Below, piece by piece: positions 42,210 to 50,845 of a stretch of 64,000 bases of DNA (position 1 is the stretch's first letter; the number at the start of each line of letters is the position of its first letter). The stretch is from an uncultured Saprospiraceae bacterium (GTDB lineage: Bacteria; Bacteroidota; Bacteroidia; Chitinophagales; Saprospiraceae): positions 1 through 64,000 of the forward strand of contig CALEYL010000072.1 in NCBI GenBank assembly GCA_937926205.1, read 5' to 3'. Both the position numbers and the translations under genes were made by a program. The notes beneath the pieces were generated by a model. It saw only the letters and a program-made list of their open reading frames with translations. It was not told the DNA's origin and did no database searches.

Positions 42210-45200
42210 ATGAAAAACTGCCTTGTACCATCATCAAACCTGCCCTTTTGGCTGTTCCTGCCAGTCTTTGTTATTTCCATCTCTCCCAGCCTGTTTTCCC
42301 AAAACATCCACTTTGAGCACATTCCCAACGAACTGGGGCTATCGCAAAACCTCATTTCTGCACTGTACCAGGATAGAGATGGCTTCCTCTGGGTTGGCAC
42401 CAAGGATGGCCTGAACCGATACGACGGTTACCACTTTGAGGTTTTCCAACACGACCCTTTCGACTCTACGACGATTTCCGACAACTACATTTTCGATATT
42501 CTGGAGGACAGGCAGGGCAGGCTCTGGATTGCGACCAGGACAGGCTTGAACCTCCTGGATCGCAGGACTGGCATTTTTCACCGATTGCTCCCACCTCCAG
42601 CTGTACCGCCACTGACCCTCTCCATCACGGAAAACTACCCAGGCTTGTCCAGCAAAACCATCAATGTATTATTGGAAGACAAGGAGGGGAATATATGGAT
42701 TGGCACTCAAAACGGGGGGCTGGTAAAGATGGAATTGCCGCCGGATGCGCTCGATTTTGCCAAGGGAAGATTTACTATTTTCATGAAAACCGGGTCAGAA
42801 AACAGCCTTTGGGAGAAATCCGTCCACCATTTGGCACAGGACGAATCAGGGGCTATTTGGGTAAATTCTGCTGGAAAAATCAATATCATCAGTAGGATCG
42901 GAAGCAACGGGGCTTATAAGATAGCACGGCTTCTCTGGAAAGATTTTGACCCTAAATGGGAAGGGTACGATTACACCGATTTTCAATACATCGTCAAAGG
43001 CGAAGGGCAGCCTGATGAACATTTTTACTCCGTTTTCACGGATCCCAAAGGGGCGGTTTGGATGAAAACGGCGGGAGGTTTTGCCAAATGGAAGCCCTTT
43101 GAAAAAAAGTTCCAGCTTTTCTCCCTGGATGTTGATTTCGAAAAATACAAGGATGGGCCTTTGGCCGGGGCCAATGCCGAAGGTGTCTTTGACCAGCGGG
43201 GACAGGTCTGGATAGGTGGGATTGGGGCTTTGGTGGTTTACGATACGCTGACGCATAAAATAGTGTTGCGGAACCACGTTCAGGAAGAATCCCTCGCCAA
43301 CCTGCCGGATGTGGGGTTGATGGTGGTGACGGAAGACCGCACAGGCAATATTTGGGTGGGATCGAACGGGAAAGGATTGTATAAGTATAGCCCGCAATTG
43401 AAAAAATTTGGCGGAAAGAATGGCATGGATCAATGGAATGGCAGCAGTGTGCGCTGTATCTATGAGACCTCCGATGGAATCGTCTGGCTGGGGCTGACCA
43501 ATTTGCAACTCCTGCGCTGGGATCGCAAAACCGGCGAGGCGTCCCCGGTTATTTTGGAGCAGGAACGCTGGCCCCGGCCCCGTGCAGCCGGGCTGGATTA
43601 TTTTTTTACGATGCAGGAAGATGCCCAGGGCAGCCTTTGGCTGGGCAGCGAGTTGGGGCTCTTCAGGTTTCAACGAAAGGGGAAGGAAATAGAAAAATGG
43701 GATTATTATCAAATACTTCGTGACAAAGGCAAGGGCGAACCAGGTTCTGTCATTGATATGCGCATTGATGGGAAAGGTCAAATTTGGCTACTCAACCGCT
43801 CGGAATTTGGGCGCTTTGACCCTACCACCGGGTATTACGATGGGCACAACTATCTCGCCGTTTCGGGGGGCGAGCGGCTGCCCAATACCTTTCCCTGCAT
43901 TTACCAACAGGATGAAAACACCTTTTGGTTGGGCACCGATGAGGGCTTGTTGAAATTTGACGTCGGCCAGGCCGCATTTACGTTCTACACCAACGATGCC
44001 CGCAACCCCAACAGCCTGAGCCAGCGGCAGGTCAAGTGCATCCTTCCCGACCCGATATCGCCGGATCAGGTGCTCTGGATCGGCACGGGCGGAGGCGGAC
44101 TGAACCGCTTCGATTTGACGACGGGCCGCTTCACCCATTTCAAGAAAAAGGATGGCTTGCCCGACAACGTTGTGTACGGCATACTGGACGATGAGGAGGG
44201 CAACCTTTGGCTGAGCACGAATCAAGGTCTTTCGAAATTCAACCCACGCACGGGACAATTCAAAAATTACAGCACGGAAAACGGCTTGCAGGATGATGAA
44301 TTCAATTCCGGGGCCTATTTTAAAAGCAGAAGCGGCGAGCTTTTTTTTGGCGGGATAAACGGGGTAAATGCTTTTAGGCCTGCGTCCATCAAGGATAATT
44401 TATTCGTGCCAAGGGTGAAAATAACAAGATTCAAACTGGCCAACAAAAATGCGGATTTCAAGACGCCAGGCTCACCTCTCAAACAGCCCATCACCGAAAC
44501 AACCGAACTGGTGCTTACCTGGAAAGACAAGATTTTTTCCTTCGAATTTGCTTCGCTTGACCTCTCCGCCCCTGAGCGCAACCAATATGCCTACCGCCTG
44601 GATGGATTCCACGACGACTGGCAATACATTGGCATAGAACGTACGGCCACCTTTACCAACCTCAACCCAGGGCAATATATTTTCCGGGTAAAAGCGACCA
44701 ACCACGACGGCGTGTGGAACGAAGAAGGCACCAGCCTGAAAATCACCATCCTGCCGCCCTGGTGGGCTACCTGGTGGGCTTATGTGGTATATGTGCTACT
44801 TTTTGCCGGGACTGCCTATGGTTTTTACAAATTCCAACTAAACCGAAAACTGGAACTTTCCGAAGCAGAGCGGTTGAAAGAACTCGACACCCTCAAGACC
44901 CGCCTCTATACCAATATCACCCACGAATTCCGCACCCCGCTCACGGTTATTTTGGGTAATTTGGAAATAATGAAATCGGAAATTGAAAAGACCCTTTCTG
45001 AATTGCCAGTTTCAAAATTTCTAATTTCCAAAATTTCAATCACCCGACGCAACAGTAAGAATCTGCTTCGCCTCATCAACCAGTTGCTCGACCTGTCGAA
45101 GCTCGATGCCGGCACGATGAAAATGAACCTGGTGCAGGGCGACATCATCAACTACCTGCAATACCTGACCGAGTCGTTTTATTCCTTGGCCAACGAGAAA

Positions 45201-46484
45201 AAGGTGCGCCTTACTTTTTATACTGAAATTCAGGAACTGGTCATGGATTTTGACGAAGTGAAAATACAGCACATCGTTTACAACCTGTTGTCCAATGCGC
45301 TCAAATTCACCGGGGAGGGCGGCAAGGTGGTGCTTCATGCCAGGCTGGAAGGGGGAAATGATCAACCTTATTTAAAACTGAAAGTACATGACACCGGCGT
45401 TGGTATCCCGGAGGGGCAATTGCCGCTCATATTCGACCGCTTTTATCAGGCTGATAGCTCCCATACCCGAAAAAGCGAAGGCACTGGTATTGGCCTGGCC
45501 CTTACTAAAGAATTGGTCAGGTTGATGGGCGGCAGCATTGAAGTGGAAAGCGCTCCCGGAAAAGGCACCACTTTTACTTTGCTGCTGCCAGTCAAGTTGG
45601 TGACTGAGAGGACTGTCCCGAAAAAAGGGCTTCCATTATCCCGGACGCTTGCCCCGGAACGCTTGCCCGATTTGCAAACCACCACTACACCAACTGAAAA
45701 GGTTGAAACGGAGACCCTGGTTGGCGAAAAACCAGTTTTGCTGGTCATCGAGGACAACGCCGACGTGGTCAACTACATCGTAGGGCTATTGGAAAAAGCG
45801 TATGAAATCCGCACGGCCCCTGATGGCCGGGCAGGTATCGAGCAGGCTTTTGAAATTGTGCCTGACATTATTATCAGCGACGTGATGATGCCGGAGAAGG
45901 ACGGCTACGAAGTTTGTGAAACCCTGAAAAGCGACGAACGAACGAGCCATATTCCCATCATCCTGCTGACGGCAAAGGCAGCCGATGAGGACCGGATTAC
46001 TGGCCTCCGCAAGGGGGCTGATGCTTATTTGATGAAGCCTTTCAACAAAGAAGAGCTTTTTGTACGGCTGCAAAAACTGTTAGATTTACGGCGAAGTCTG
46101 CAGGAACGGTATGCTTCAGCGATTGATTCAAACAGCACTCCAGATGCTGTTAAAACTGGGCCAACTCTGGAAGATATTTTCCTCCAAAAAATACAGCAGG
46201 TTATCCAGGAGAAAATGGACGATACGGAACTAGGTATTCAAGTCCTTTGCCATGCGGTACATCTCAGCCACACACAGGTTTTCAGGAAACTGAAAGCCCT
46301 CACTGGTGAAAACCCCACCATCTACATCCGCAAAATGCGCCTCCAAAAAGCGGCTATACTATTGAAAACAACCCAAAAGAACGTCTCCGAAATAGCCTAT
46401 GAGGTGGGTTTCTCCGACCCAAACTATTTTTCTCGGGCTTTCCATGAAGAATTCGGCGAATCGCCGAACGCCATGCGCAAATAA
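42210..46484 (+). CDS. Hybrid two-component system regulator (HTCS-2)
   Basis: A 1424-residue membrane-spanning signalling protein of the same type as the one at 5125-9186. The ATG at 42210 begins a signal-like segment (PFWLFLPVFVISISPSLFSQ). Propeller repeats (LGLSQNLISALYQDRDGF, then WVGTKDGL, WIGTQNGG, WLSTNQGL) are followed by the Y_Y_Y domain, a membrane helix (ATWWAYVVYVLLFAGTAYGF), HisKA (NITHEFRTPLTVILG), HATPase (DTGVGIPEG, GTGIGLALT), a receiver (IIISDVMMPEKDG) and an AraC-type HTH (VSEIAYEVGFSDPNYFSRAF). All motifs are intact. It lies inside the island bounded by nadE repeats and probably controls the two secreted-protein genes after it. Confidence 0.95.
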   Translation: MKNCLVPSSNLPFWLFLPVFVISISPSLFSQNIHFEHIPNELGLSQNLISALYQDRDGFLWVGTKDGLNRYDGYHFEVFQHDPFDSTTISDNYIFDILEDRQGRLWIATRTGLNLLDRRTGIFHRLLPPPAVPPLTLSITENYPGLSSKTINVLLEDKEGNIWIGTQNGGLVKMELPPDALDFAKGRFTIFMKTGSENSLWEKSVHHLAQDESGAIWVNSAGKINIISRIGSNGAYKIARLLWKDFDPKWEGYDYTDFQYIVKGEGQPDEHFYSVFTDPKGAVWMKTAGGFAKWKPFEKKFQLFSLDVDFEKYKDGPLAGANAEGVFDQRGQVWIGGIGALVVYDTLTHKIVLRNHVQEESLANLPDVGLMVVTEDRTGNIWVGSNGKGLYKYSPQLKKFGGKNGMDQWNGSSVRCIYETSDGIVWLGLTNLQLLRWDRKTGEASPVILEQERWPRPRAAGLDYFFTMQEDAQGSLWLGSELGLFRFQRKGKEIEKWDYYQILRDKGKGEPGSVIDMRIDGKGQIWLLNRSEFGRFDPTTGYYDGHNYLAVSGGERLPNTFPCIYQQDENTFWLGTDEGLLKFDVGQAAFTFYTNDARNPNSLSQRQVKCILPDPISPDQVLWIGTGGGGLNRFDLTTGRFTHFKKKDGLPDNVVYGILDDEEGNLWLSTNQGLSKFNPRTGQFKNYSTENGLQDDEFNSGAYFKSRSGELFFGGINGVNAFRPASIKDNLFVPRVKITRFKLANKNADFKTPGSPLKQPITETTELVLTWKDKIFSFEFASLDLSAPERNQYAYRLDGFHDDWQYIGIERTATFTNLNPGQYIFRVKATNHDGVWNEEGTSLKITILPPWWATWWAYVVYVLLFAGTAYGFYKFQLNRKLELSEAERLKELDTLKTRLYTNITHEFRTPLTVILGNLEIMKSEIEKTLSELPVSKFLISKISITRRNSKNLLRLINQLLDLSKLDAGTMKMNLVQGDIINYLQYLTESFYSLANEKKVRLTFYTEIQELVMDFDEVKIQHIVYNLLSNALKFTGEGGKVVLHARLEGGNDQPYLKLKVHDTGVGIPEGQLPLIFDRFYQADSSHTRKSEGTGIGLALTKELVRLMGGSIEVESAPGKGTTFTLLLPVKLVTERTVPKKGLPLSRTLAPERLPDLQTTTTPTEKVETETLVGEKPVLLVIEDNADVVNYIVGLLEKAYEIRTAPDGRAGIEQAFEIVPDIIISDVMMPEKDGYEVCETLKSDERTSHIPIILLTAKAADEDRITGLRKGADAYLMKPFNKEELFVRLQKLLDLRRSLQERYASAIDSNSTPDAVKTGPTLEDIFLQKIQQVIQEKMDDTELGIQVLCHAVHLSHTQVFRKLKALTGENPTIYIRKMRLQKAAILLKTTQKNVSEIAYEVGFSDPNYFSRAFHEEFGESPNAMRK

Positions 46485-46553
46485 CTGATTTTCAAAAATA
46501 TAAGGCTTGTTTTTTTTGTCACTGCCAACTGGGTGCTACAATTTTTTTTGCCC

Positions 46554-46592
46554 TTTGCAATCTCAGTCCAGTCTTTTGCAACCTCAGTCCAG
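46554..46592. promoter_or_regulatory. Direct repeat, 21-bp period, candidate HTCS-2 operator
   Basis: TTTGCAATCTCAGTCCAG (46554-46571) recurs as TTTGCAACCTCAGTCCAG (46575-46592), 17 of 18 identical, with a 21-bp period. The repeat lies between the HTCS-2 stop and the first secreted-protein gene. The period equals that of the repeat next to HTCS-1. Confidence 0.5.
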
Positions 46593-46762
46593 AAGGTGTC
46601 GGGGAAGGGGAGGCTATTTTTGCAACAACCTGAAAGCGGGTACCAAATGAAATCAAACAAAGGTCTTTGTGCTGGACAAAGTTGTGGAACTGTAACGGCG
46701 GACCTTAGTTCGCCGGGCCCAAACGGATACGTCTATTTCATTCACTTTTAAATTATTGACCA

Positions 46763-47596
46763 ATGAAAAGATTCATCAAAACCATCGTTCTGGCAGTCCT
46801 TTTCTGCCTATCCAACAACGGCCTCATGGCGCAAGACGCACAGGGCTATTACTCCTTCGACTACATGAAGGTGAAGCCTGGTATGCACGATGAATACCTG
46901 AAACTGGAAAAAGCCTGGAAAAAAATCCATCAGGCCAACATCAAGGCGGGCAAGTACAACTTTTGGGAACTGACGCAAGTGGTCTACCCGTCGGGGGACA
47001 ATGCGGAGTACAACTACGTGACCCGCCTCAATTTCAAAGGAGAAAAACAACTCGCCGATTATCTCCAAAATTGGCCATCGCCCGATTTGAAAACCATCCT
47101 CACGCCAGAAGAACTCGCATTGGTGAACCGCACCAATGAAATCAGAACACGTGTGAAATCGGAAGTCTGGTCAAACGAAGACTTGGCATTGGGCAAAGAC
47201 ATAGACAAAGAAAAGATTGTGGTTTTCAACTATTTTGATTTCCCCGAAACAGGCAGCCGTGCCGACCACCAACGGGTGGAACGGGAGATTTGGAAGCCCG
47301 TGCACCAAGCCCGCATCAATGACAGCAAAATGATTGGCTGGATACTAATCGCCAAACAGTTCCCCTGGGGCTCAGCCGAAACCTACCACGACGGCACGGT
47401 GGATTTATACGCTGACTGGGAGCAGCTTCTCACATCAGGCAGCCCCATCCCCTATTTTGAAAAAGTACACGCCGGGAAGGATTTTGACAAATTGTTCGCC
47501 GAGACCAGTGCCGCCTGCGACCTGATACGGCAGGAGGTGCGGATGGTGGTGGATCATTCAAGCAAGACAGAAGATGGGGCGGCTGCGAAGGAATAA
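46763..47596 (+). CDS. Secreted protein of unknown function, copy 1 of a tandem pair
   Basis: A 277-residue exported protein (signal IVLAVLFCLSNNGLMAQ). It seems to contain two related halves. The first starts YYSFDYMKVKPGMHDEYL and has EYNYVTRLNF. The second starts VVFNYFDFPETGSRADHQ and has YHDGTVDLYADWEQL. The pattern of an opening strand, a long helix with Lys/His/Trp, and a closing strand suggests dimeric alpha/beta-barrel (ABM or NIPSNAP-like) units. I cannot assign a reaction. The next gene is a paralogue. Both follow HTCS-2, their likely regulator. Confidence 0.75.
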   Translation: MKRFIKTIVLAVLFCLSNNGLMAQDAQGYYSFDYMKVKPGMHDEYLKLEKAWKKIHQANIKAGKYNFWELTQVVYPSGDNAEYNYVTRLNFKGEKQLADYLQNWPSPDLKTILTPEELALVNRTNEIRTRVKSEVWSNEDLALGKDIDKEKIVVFNYFDFPETGSRADHQRVEREIWKPVHQARINDSKMIGWILIAKQFPWGSAETYHDGTVDLYADWEQLLTSGSPIPYFEKVHAGKDFDKLFAETSAACDLIRQEVRMVVDHSSKTEDGAAAKE

Positions 47597-47603
47597 TGAT
47601 GGC

Positions 47604-47642
47604 CCCAGTTTTCCAAAGCTTGCCAACTTTCGGAAAGCTGGG
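47604..47642 (+). terminator. Hairpin between the paralogous secreted-protein genes
   Basis: CCCAGTTTTCC (47604-47614) pairs with GGAAAGCTGGG (47632-47642) apart from one wobble. No T-run follows, so it may attenuate or protect the upstream message rather than stop transcription. Confidence 0.4.
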
Positions 47643-47693
47643 ATACCTCGTTAAAATTCTACCAATATTTTTTTACCTTAAATTTTTCAAAAA

Positions 47694-48500
47694 ATGAAAT
47701 CGAAGCTTCACCTCAGTAAAAAAGTTATTTCAATCCTCGCATTGGCAGTTTGCTGCCTATTTTTTAACACCACAAATGCCCAGGGCGGCTACGTCCTTGT
47801 GGACTATATGAAAGTGAAACCCGGCATGAACGACAAGTACCTCGAATGTGAAAAGGTCTGGAAGATCATCCACGAGAACCGTAAGAAGCAGGGTAAAATA
47901 TCGTGGTGGCACCTCGAAGAGACAATGTGGCCATCGGGTACCAGTGCCGAGTATGACTATCTGACCGTCACTTATGTGAAAAACTGGGACGCCATCGGGC
48001 ACCTTTGGGATAACTGGCAAGCCGAAGTCAAGTCCATCGTCCCCGCCGACAAGATGGCCTTCATCGAAAACACCAACCAGTACCGTGATATCGTGAAATC
48101 CGAAATCTGGCACGACGTGGACTTCGCCGCCAAGCCCGGTTTTAAGGAAGCAAATTACCTGGTTGAAAACTTTTTCAAAGTCCCCCCGGGTGGCTGGGAC
48201 GACTATGTGGAAATGGAGACCCGCTTCGTAAAGCCCGTCCACCTGAAGAACATTGAACTGGGCAACCGGGCCGGCTGGGAGATGGGCCGAATGGTGGCGC
48301 CAATGGGCGAAGACCAACCCTACAACTGCTCCACTGTTGACCTCTATGACAAATGGGAAGACATGGACAACGACGAGGGAAAGGCCTGGGAAACCATCTA
48401 CCCCGGTATGAGCGACGCCCACATCGGCCACCGCATCAACGCCGCCCGCAAGCATGTCCGCTCGGAAATCAGGCACGTGGTGGATTCTACGGAGAAATGA
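47694..48500 (+). CDS. Secreted protein of unknown function, copy 2 of a tandem pair
   Basis: A 268-residue paralogue of the preceding gene (signal ALAVCCLFFNTTNAQG). Shared features are VDYMKVKPGMNDKYLECEK against FDYMKVKPGMHDEYLKLEK, SGTSAEYDYLTVTYV, and the second half with KPVHLKNIELGNRAGWEMGR and CSTVDLYDKWEDM. The ends QEVRMVVD and SEIRHVVD also match. The proteins have diverged well beyond a recent copy, so they may bind different ligands or form a heteromer. Function unknown. Confidence 0.75.
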   Translation: MKSKLHLSKKVISILALAVCCLFFNTTNAQGGYVLVDYMKVKPGMNDKYLECEKVWKIIHENRKKQGKISWWHLEETMWPSGTSAEYDYLTVTYVKNWDAIGHLWDNWQAEVKSIVPADKMAFIENTNQYRDIVKSEIWHDVDFAAKPGFKEANYLVENFFKVPPGGWDDYVEMETRFVKPVHLKNIELGNRAGWEMGRMVAPMGEDQPYNCSTVDLYDKWEDMDNDEGKAWETIYPGMSDAHIGHRINAARKHVRSEIRHVVDSTEK

Positions 48501-48508
48501 GGAGAATA

Positions 48509-48551
48509 GGGAATAGGGAGTAGGTACACCACACGATCTATCCCTATTCCC
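48509..48551 (+). terminator. Hairpin after the secreted-protein pair
   Basis: GGGAATAGGGA (48509-48519) and TCCCTATTCCC (48541-48551) are perfect complements around a 21-nt loop, 9 bp after the stop. No strong T-run follows. Confidence 0.45.
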
Positions 48552-48614
48552 TCTTCCCTAAAAACAATGTTTTCATTCCGTCGGATGGCGCACCATAAGC
48601 ATCGTCTTTTTGTG

Positions 48615-48689
48615 CCGGTTCTGCGGATTTCCGGCAAGGCATTTGGCGTTGGGCGAAGGATGCCGATTGTGGGGAAATATCTTTCGTGA
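48615..48689 (+). pseudogene. Right copy of the 73-bp repeat: duplicated nadE 3-prime end
   Basis: This fragment repeats the last 24 codons of nadE without change (48615-48687) and is closed by TGA instead of TAG. It has no upstream coding part. It marks the right edge of the HTCS-2 island and lies 35 bp before the glycosyltransferase start. Confidence 0.9.
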
Positions 48690-48711
48690 TTATTATTGCA
48701 GGGCAAGTTCA

Positions 48712-48719
48712 TACCTTTG
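48712..48719 (+). promoter_or_regulatory. Minus-7 box TACCTTTG, possibly leaderless transcript
   Basis: TACCTTTG matches TAnnTTTG and ends only 4 bp before the glycosyltransferase ATG. If active, transcription would begin at or very near the start codon. Confidence 0.4.
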
Positions 48720-48723
48720 CGCC

Positions 48724-49479
48724 ATGCAAGCCATCACCGTCATCATCACCACGTTCAACGAAGCGGACAACATCGCCGGCGTCTTGGCTTCGGCTGACTG
48801 GGCCGATGAGATCATTGTGGTGGATTCTTTCAGTACGGACAACACGGTTGAGCTTGCCCGGCAACACCCTAAAGTGCGGCTCCTTCAAAGGGCATACAGC
48901 GGCCCTGCCGACCAGAAAAACTGGGCCATTCCACAGGCAAAACACCCCTGGGTTTTACTGCTGGATGCAGATGAACGGGTGACTCCTGAATTGCGTCAGG
49001 AAATCGAGCAATGGTTAAACCAGGAAGATCCTCCTTTTGACGCTTTCTGGATTGGGCGCAACAACCATTTTATGGGCCGTCGGGTGCGCTATAGCGGCTG
49101 GCAGGGCGATGCAGTTGTGCGTTTTTTTCGTCGCGATGTTTGCCGCTACGATGACAAACAAGTACACGAAGAGATCGTGACTGAAGGATTGCGCATAGCT
49201 CGCCTGAACCACAAAATGGAGCATTATACTTTTAAAAATGCCGCTCATTTTTTAGATAAAATAAATCGATATGCTGTTTGGTCCGCTCAGGATCACGCTG
49301 CCAAAACGCCACGGGTAACCCTGTTCCATTTGTTTATTAAACCTCTGTTCCGGTTTTTTAAACACTTCGTCCTGCAAAGGGGCTTTCTGGATGGCCGTAC
49401 AGGCTTTGTGGTCTGCGCCATCCTGGCCTGGAGCGTTTTTCTGCGCTATCTTTACTTATTGGAAAAACAGTCGCATTGA
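48724..49479 (+). CDS. Family 2 glycosyltransferase (WaaE/KdtX-like)
   Basis: A 251-residue GT-A enzyme that probably adds a sugar to lipopolysaccharide core or another envelope glycan. The ATG at 48724 begins the usual MQAITVIITTFNEADNI; the open frame upstream crosses the nadE repeat. Motifs are IIVVDSFSTDNT, LLDADERVTPEL (DxD-type site) and GWQGDAVVRFFRRD. A C-terminal hydrophobic segment (FVVCAILAWSVFLRYLYLL) suggests membrane attachment. Before the island arrived this gene probably followed nadE directly. Confidence 0.9.
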   Translation: MQAITVIITTFNEADNIAGVLASADWADEIIVVDSFSTDNTVELARQHPKVRLLQRAYSGPADQKNWAIPQAKHPWVLLLDADERVTPELRQEIEQWLNQEDPPFDAFWIGRNNHFMGRRVRYSGWQGDAVVRFFRRDVCRYDDKQVHEEIVTEGLRIARLNHKMEHYTFKNAAHFLDKINRYAVWSAQDHAAKTPRVTLFHLFIKPLFRFFKHFVLQRGFLDGRTGFVVCAILAWSVFLRYLYLLEKQSH

Positions 49480-49538
49480 GTGCAGGGTGCACCCTACTTT
49501 AACCTTTCCACTTTAACCTTTAACCTTATTTTCCTACT

Positions 49539-49546
49539 TACCTTTG
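49539..49546 (+). promoter_or_regulatory. Minus-7 box TACCTTTG for the epimerase gene
   Basis: TACCTTTG fits the consensus and ends 18 bp before the ATG at 49565, which supports that start over the one at 49544. The segment before it has short CTTTAACC repeats. Confidence 0.45.
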
Positions 49547-49564
49547 CTCATAAATAACTGTCAC

Positions 49565-49987
49565 ATGATCAGACTGGAACACATTGGCATTGCCGTAAAA
49601 GATATGGCTTCGGGAAATGCGCTTTTTGAAAAACTGCTGGGTGAGGCGCATTACAAAATGGAAGAAGTGGCTTCAGAAGGCGTCAACACTTCTTTTTTTC
49701 GCGTCGGGGAGTCAAAAATAGAATTGCTGGAAGCGACGCACCCCGACAGCCCCATTGCGAAATTCATCGAAAAACGGGGAGAGGGCATACACCACCTTGC
49801 TTTTGAAGTGGAAGACATCCATGCGGAAATGCAACGCCTTCAGGCAGCCGGTTTTATTTTATTGAATGCCGAACCGAAACGTGGCGCCGACAATAAACTG
49901 GTTTGTTTTTTGCATCCGAAAAGCGCCAATGGCGTGCTGGTAGAGTTGTGCCAAAGCATCATTCAATTTGAAGATGAGTTGATTTGA
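49565..49987 (+). CDS. mce: Methylmalonyl-CoA epimerase
   Basis: The enzyme interconverts (R)- and (S)-methylmalonyl-CoA in propionate metabolism. The 140-residue VOC-fold protein starts MIRLEHIGIAVKDM. Metal ligands are seen as His in EHIGIAV, His in GIHHLAFEVED and Glu near the end in GVLVELCQ. The length is standard. The mutase subunits are not in the window. Confidence 0.93.
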   Translation: MIRLEHIGIAVKDMASGNALFEKLLGEAHYKMEEVASEGVNTSFFRVGESKIELLEATHPDSPIAKFIEKRGEGIHHLAFEVEDIHAEMQRLQAAGFILLNAEPKRGADNKLVCFLHPKSANGVLVELCQSIIQFEDELI

Positions 49988-50056
49988 TAATTTGAAGATT
50001 GGAATTGCTTTCAGAATCATCAAATCTTCAAATTCGCTAATTTTCAAATTACAACC

Positions 50057-50845
50057 ATGGAATGGTACCAATACGTCATCGTCATCGTTGGAAGCGCACT
50101 TGCAGGTGGCATTAACACGTTAGCGGGCAATGGCTCTGTCATTACTTTATCCATTCTGACGGAATGGCTGGGCTTACCGGGCAATGTGGCCAATGGCTCC
50201 AACCGGGTAGGTATTTTTACCCAAAACCTGGCAGGCGGATATGTTTTTTACAAAGAGGGAAAACTTGATTTTACACGGAGCAAGGACCTCATTATACTCA
50301 CCTCCATAGGCTCTATCGTGGGAACCTGGGTGGCGGTGGTTGTTAGCAGTGCTCAGTTTATGAATGTTTTTCGGGTCCTGATGGTGGTCATGCTGTTTGT
50401 AATCCTCTTTAAACCGGAACGCTGGTTGCGCGAAACGGATGTAAATTTTCGCCTGCCGGTCTGGCTGAACTGGGTATTGTTTCTGGCGCTTGGATTCTAT
50501 GGCGGCTTCATCCAGATGGGGATGGGCGTATTTTTCCTGGCCATCATGGTATTGGGCGCACGGTACAGCATCATTGAAGCGAATGCTGTAAAAATCATCA
50601 TCGTCGGCATTTATACTTTTATCGCCATACTCATCTTTCAATGGAAGGGCCTCATTGACTGGAAAGCTGGCGCTCTGATGGCCATTGGTCAAAGTATCGG
50701 AGGTTACTTTACGGCTATGTTTGCTTCCCAGTATCCGAAAGCGAATGTCTGGGCGCACCGGGTTCTGGTTGTCATCGTTGTTTTTTCCGTGATTACCATG
50801 TTCCGCCTGGATGCGTGGGTATTAAAATTGATACAACAATGGTAA
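50057..50845 (+). CDS. TauE/SafE-family membrane transporter
   Basis: A 262-residue inner-membrane protein with about eight membrane segments in two repeats (GSALAGGINTLAGNGSVITL and LALGFYGGFIQMGMGVFFLA, each with the family's Gly-rich motif). Members export sulfite, sulfoacetate or related organic anions. No sulfur-metabolism genes are adjacent, so the substrate is unknown. Its end overlaps the MarC-family gene by 7 bp, so the two are coupled. Confidence 0.88.
   Translation: MEWYQYVIVIVGSALAGGINTLAGNGSVITLSILTEWLGLPGNVANGSNRVGIFTQNLAGGYVFYKEGKLDFTRSKDLIILTSIGSIVGTWVAVVVSSAQFMNVFRVLMVVMLFVILFKPERWLRETDVNFRLPVWLNWVLFLALGFYGGFIQMGMGVFFLAIMVLGARYSIIEANAVKIIIVGIYTFIAILIFQWKGLIDWKAGALMAIGQSIGGYFTAMFASQYPKANVWAHRVLVVIVVFSVITMFRLDAWVLKLIQQW

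Noticed and set aside
42846..43781. 311-codon frame antisense to HTCS-2
   Set aside because: A shadow of the strong coding frame on the other strand; the hybrid regulator has all its family motifs there.
47757..48476. 239-codon frame antisense to the second secreted protein
   Set aside because: It mirrors the coding frame with signal peptide and paralogue on the plus strand.
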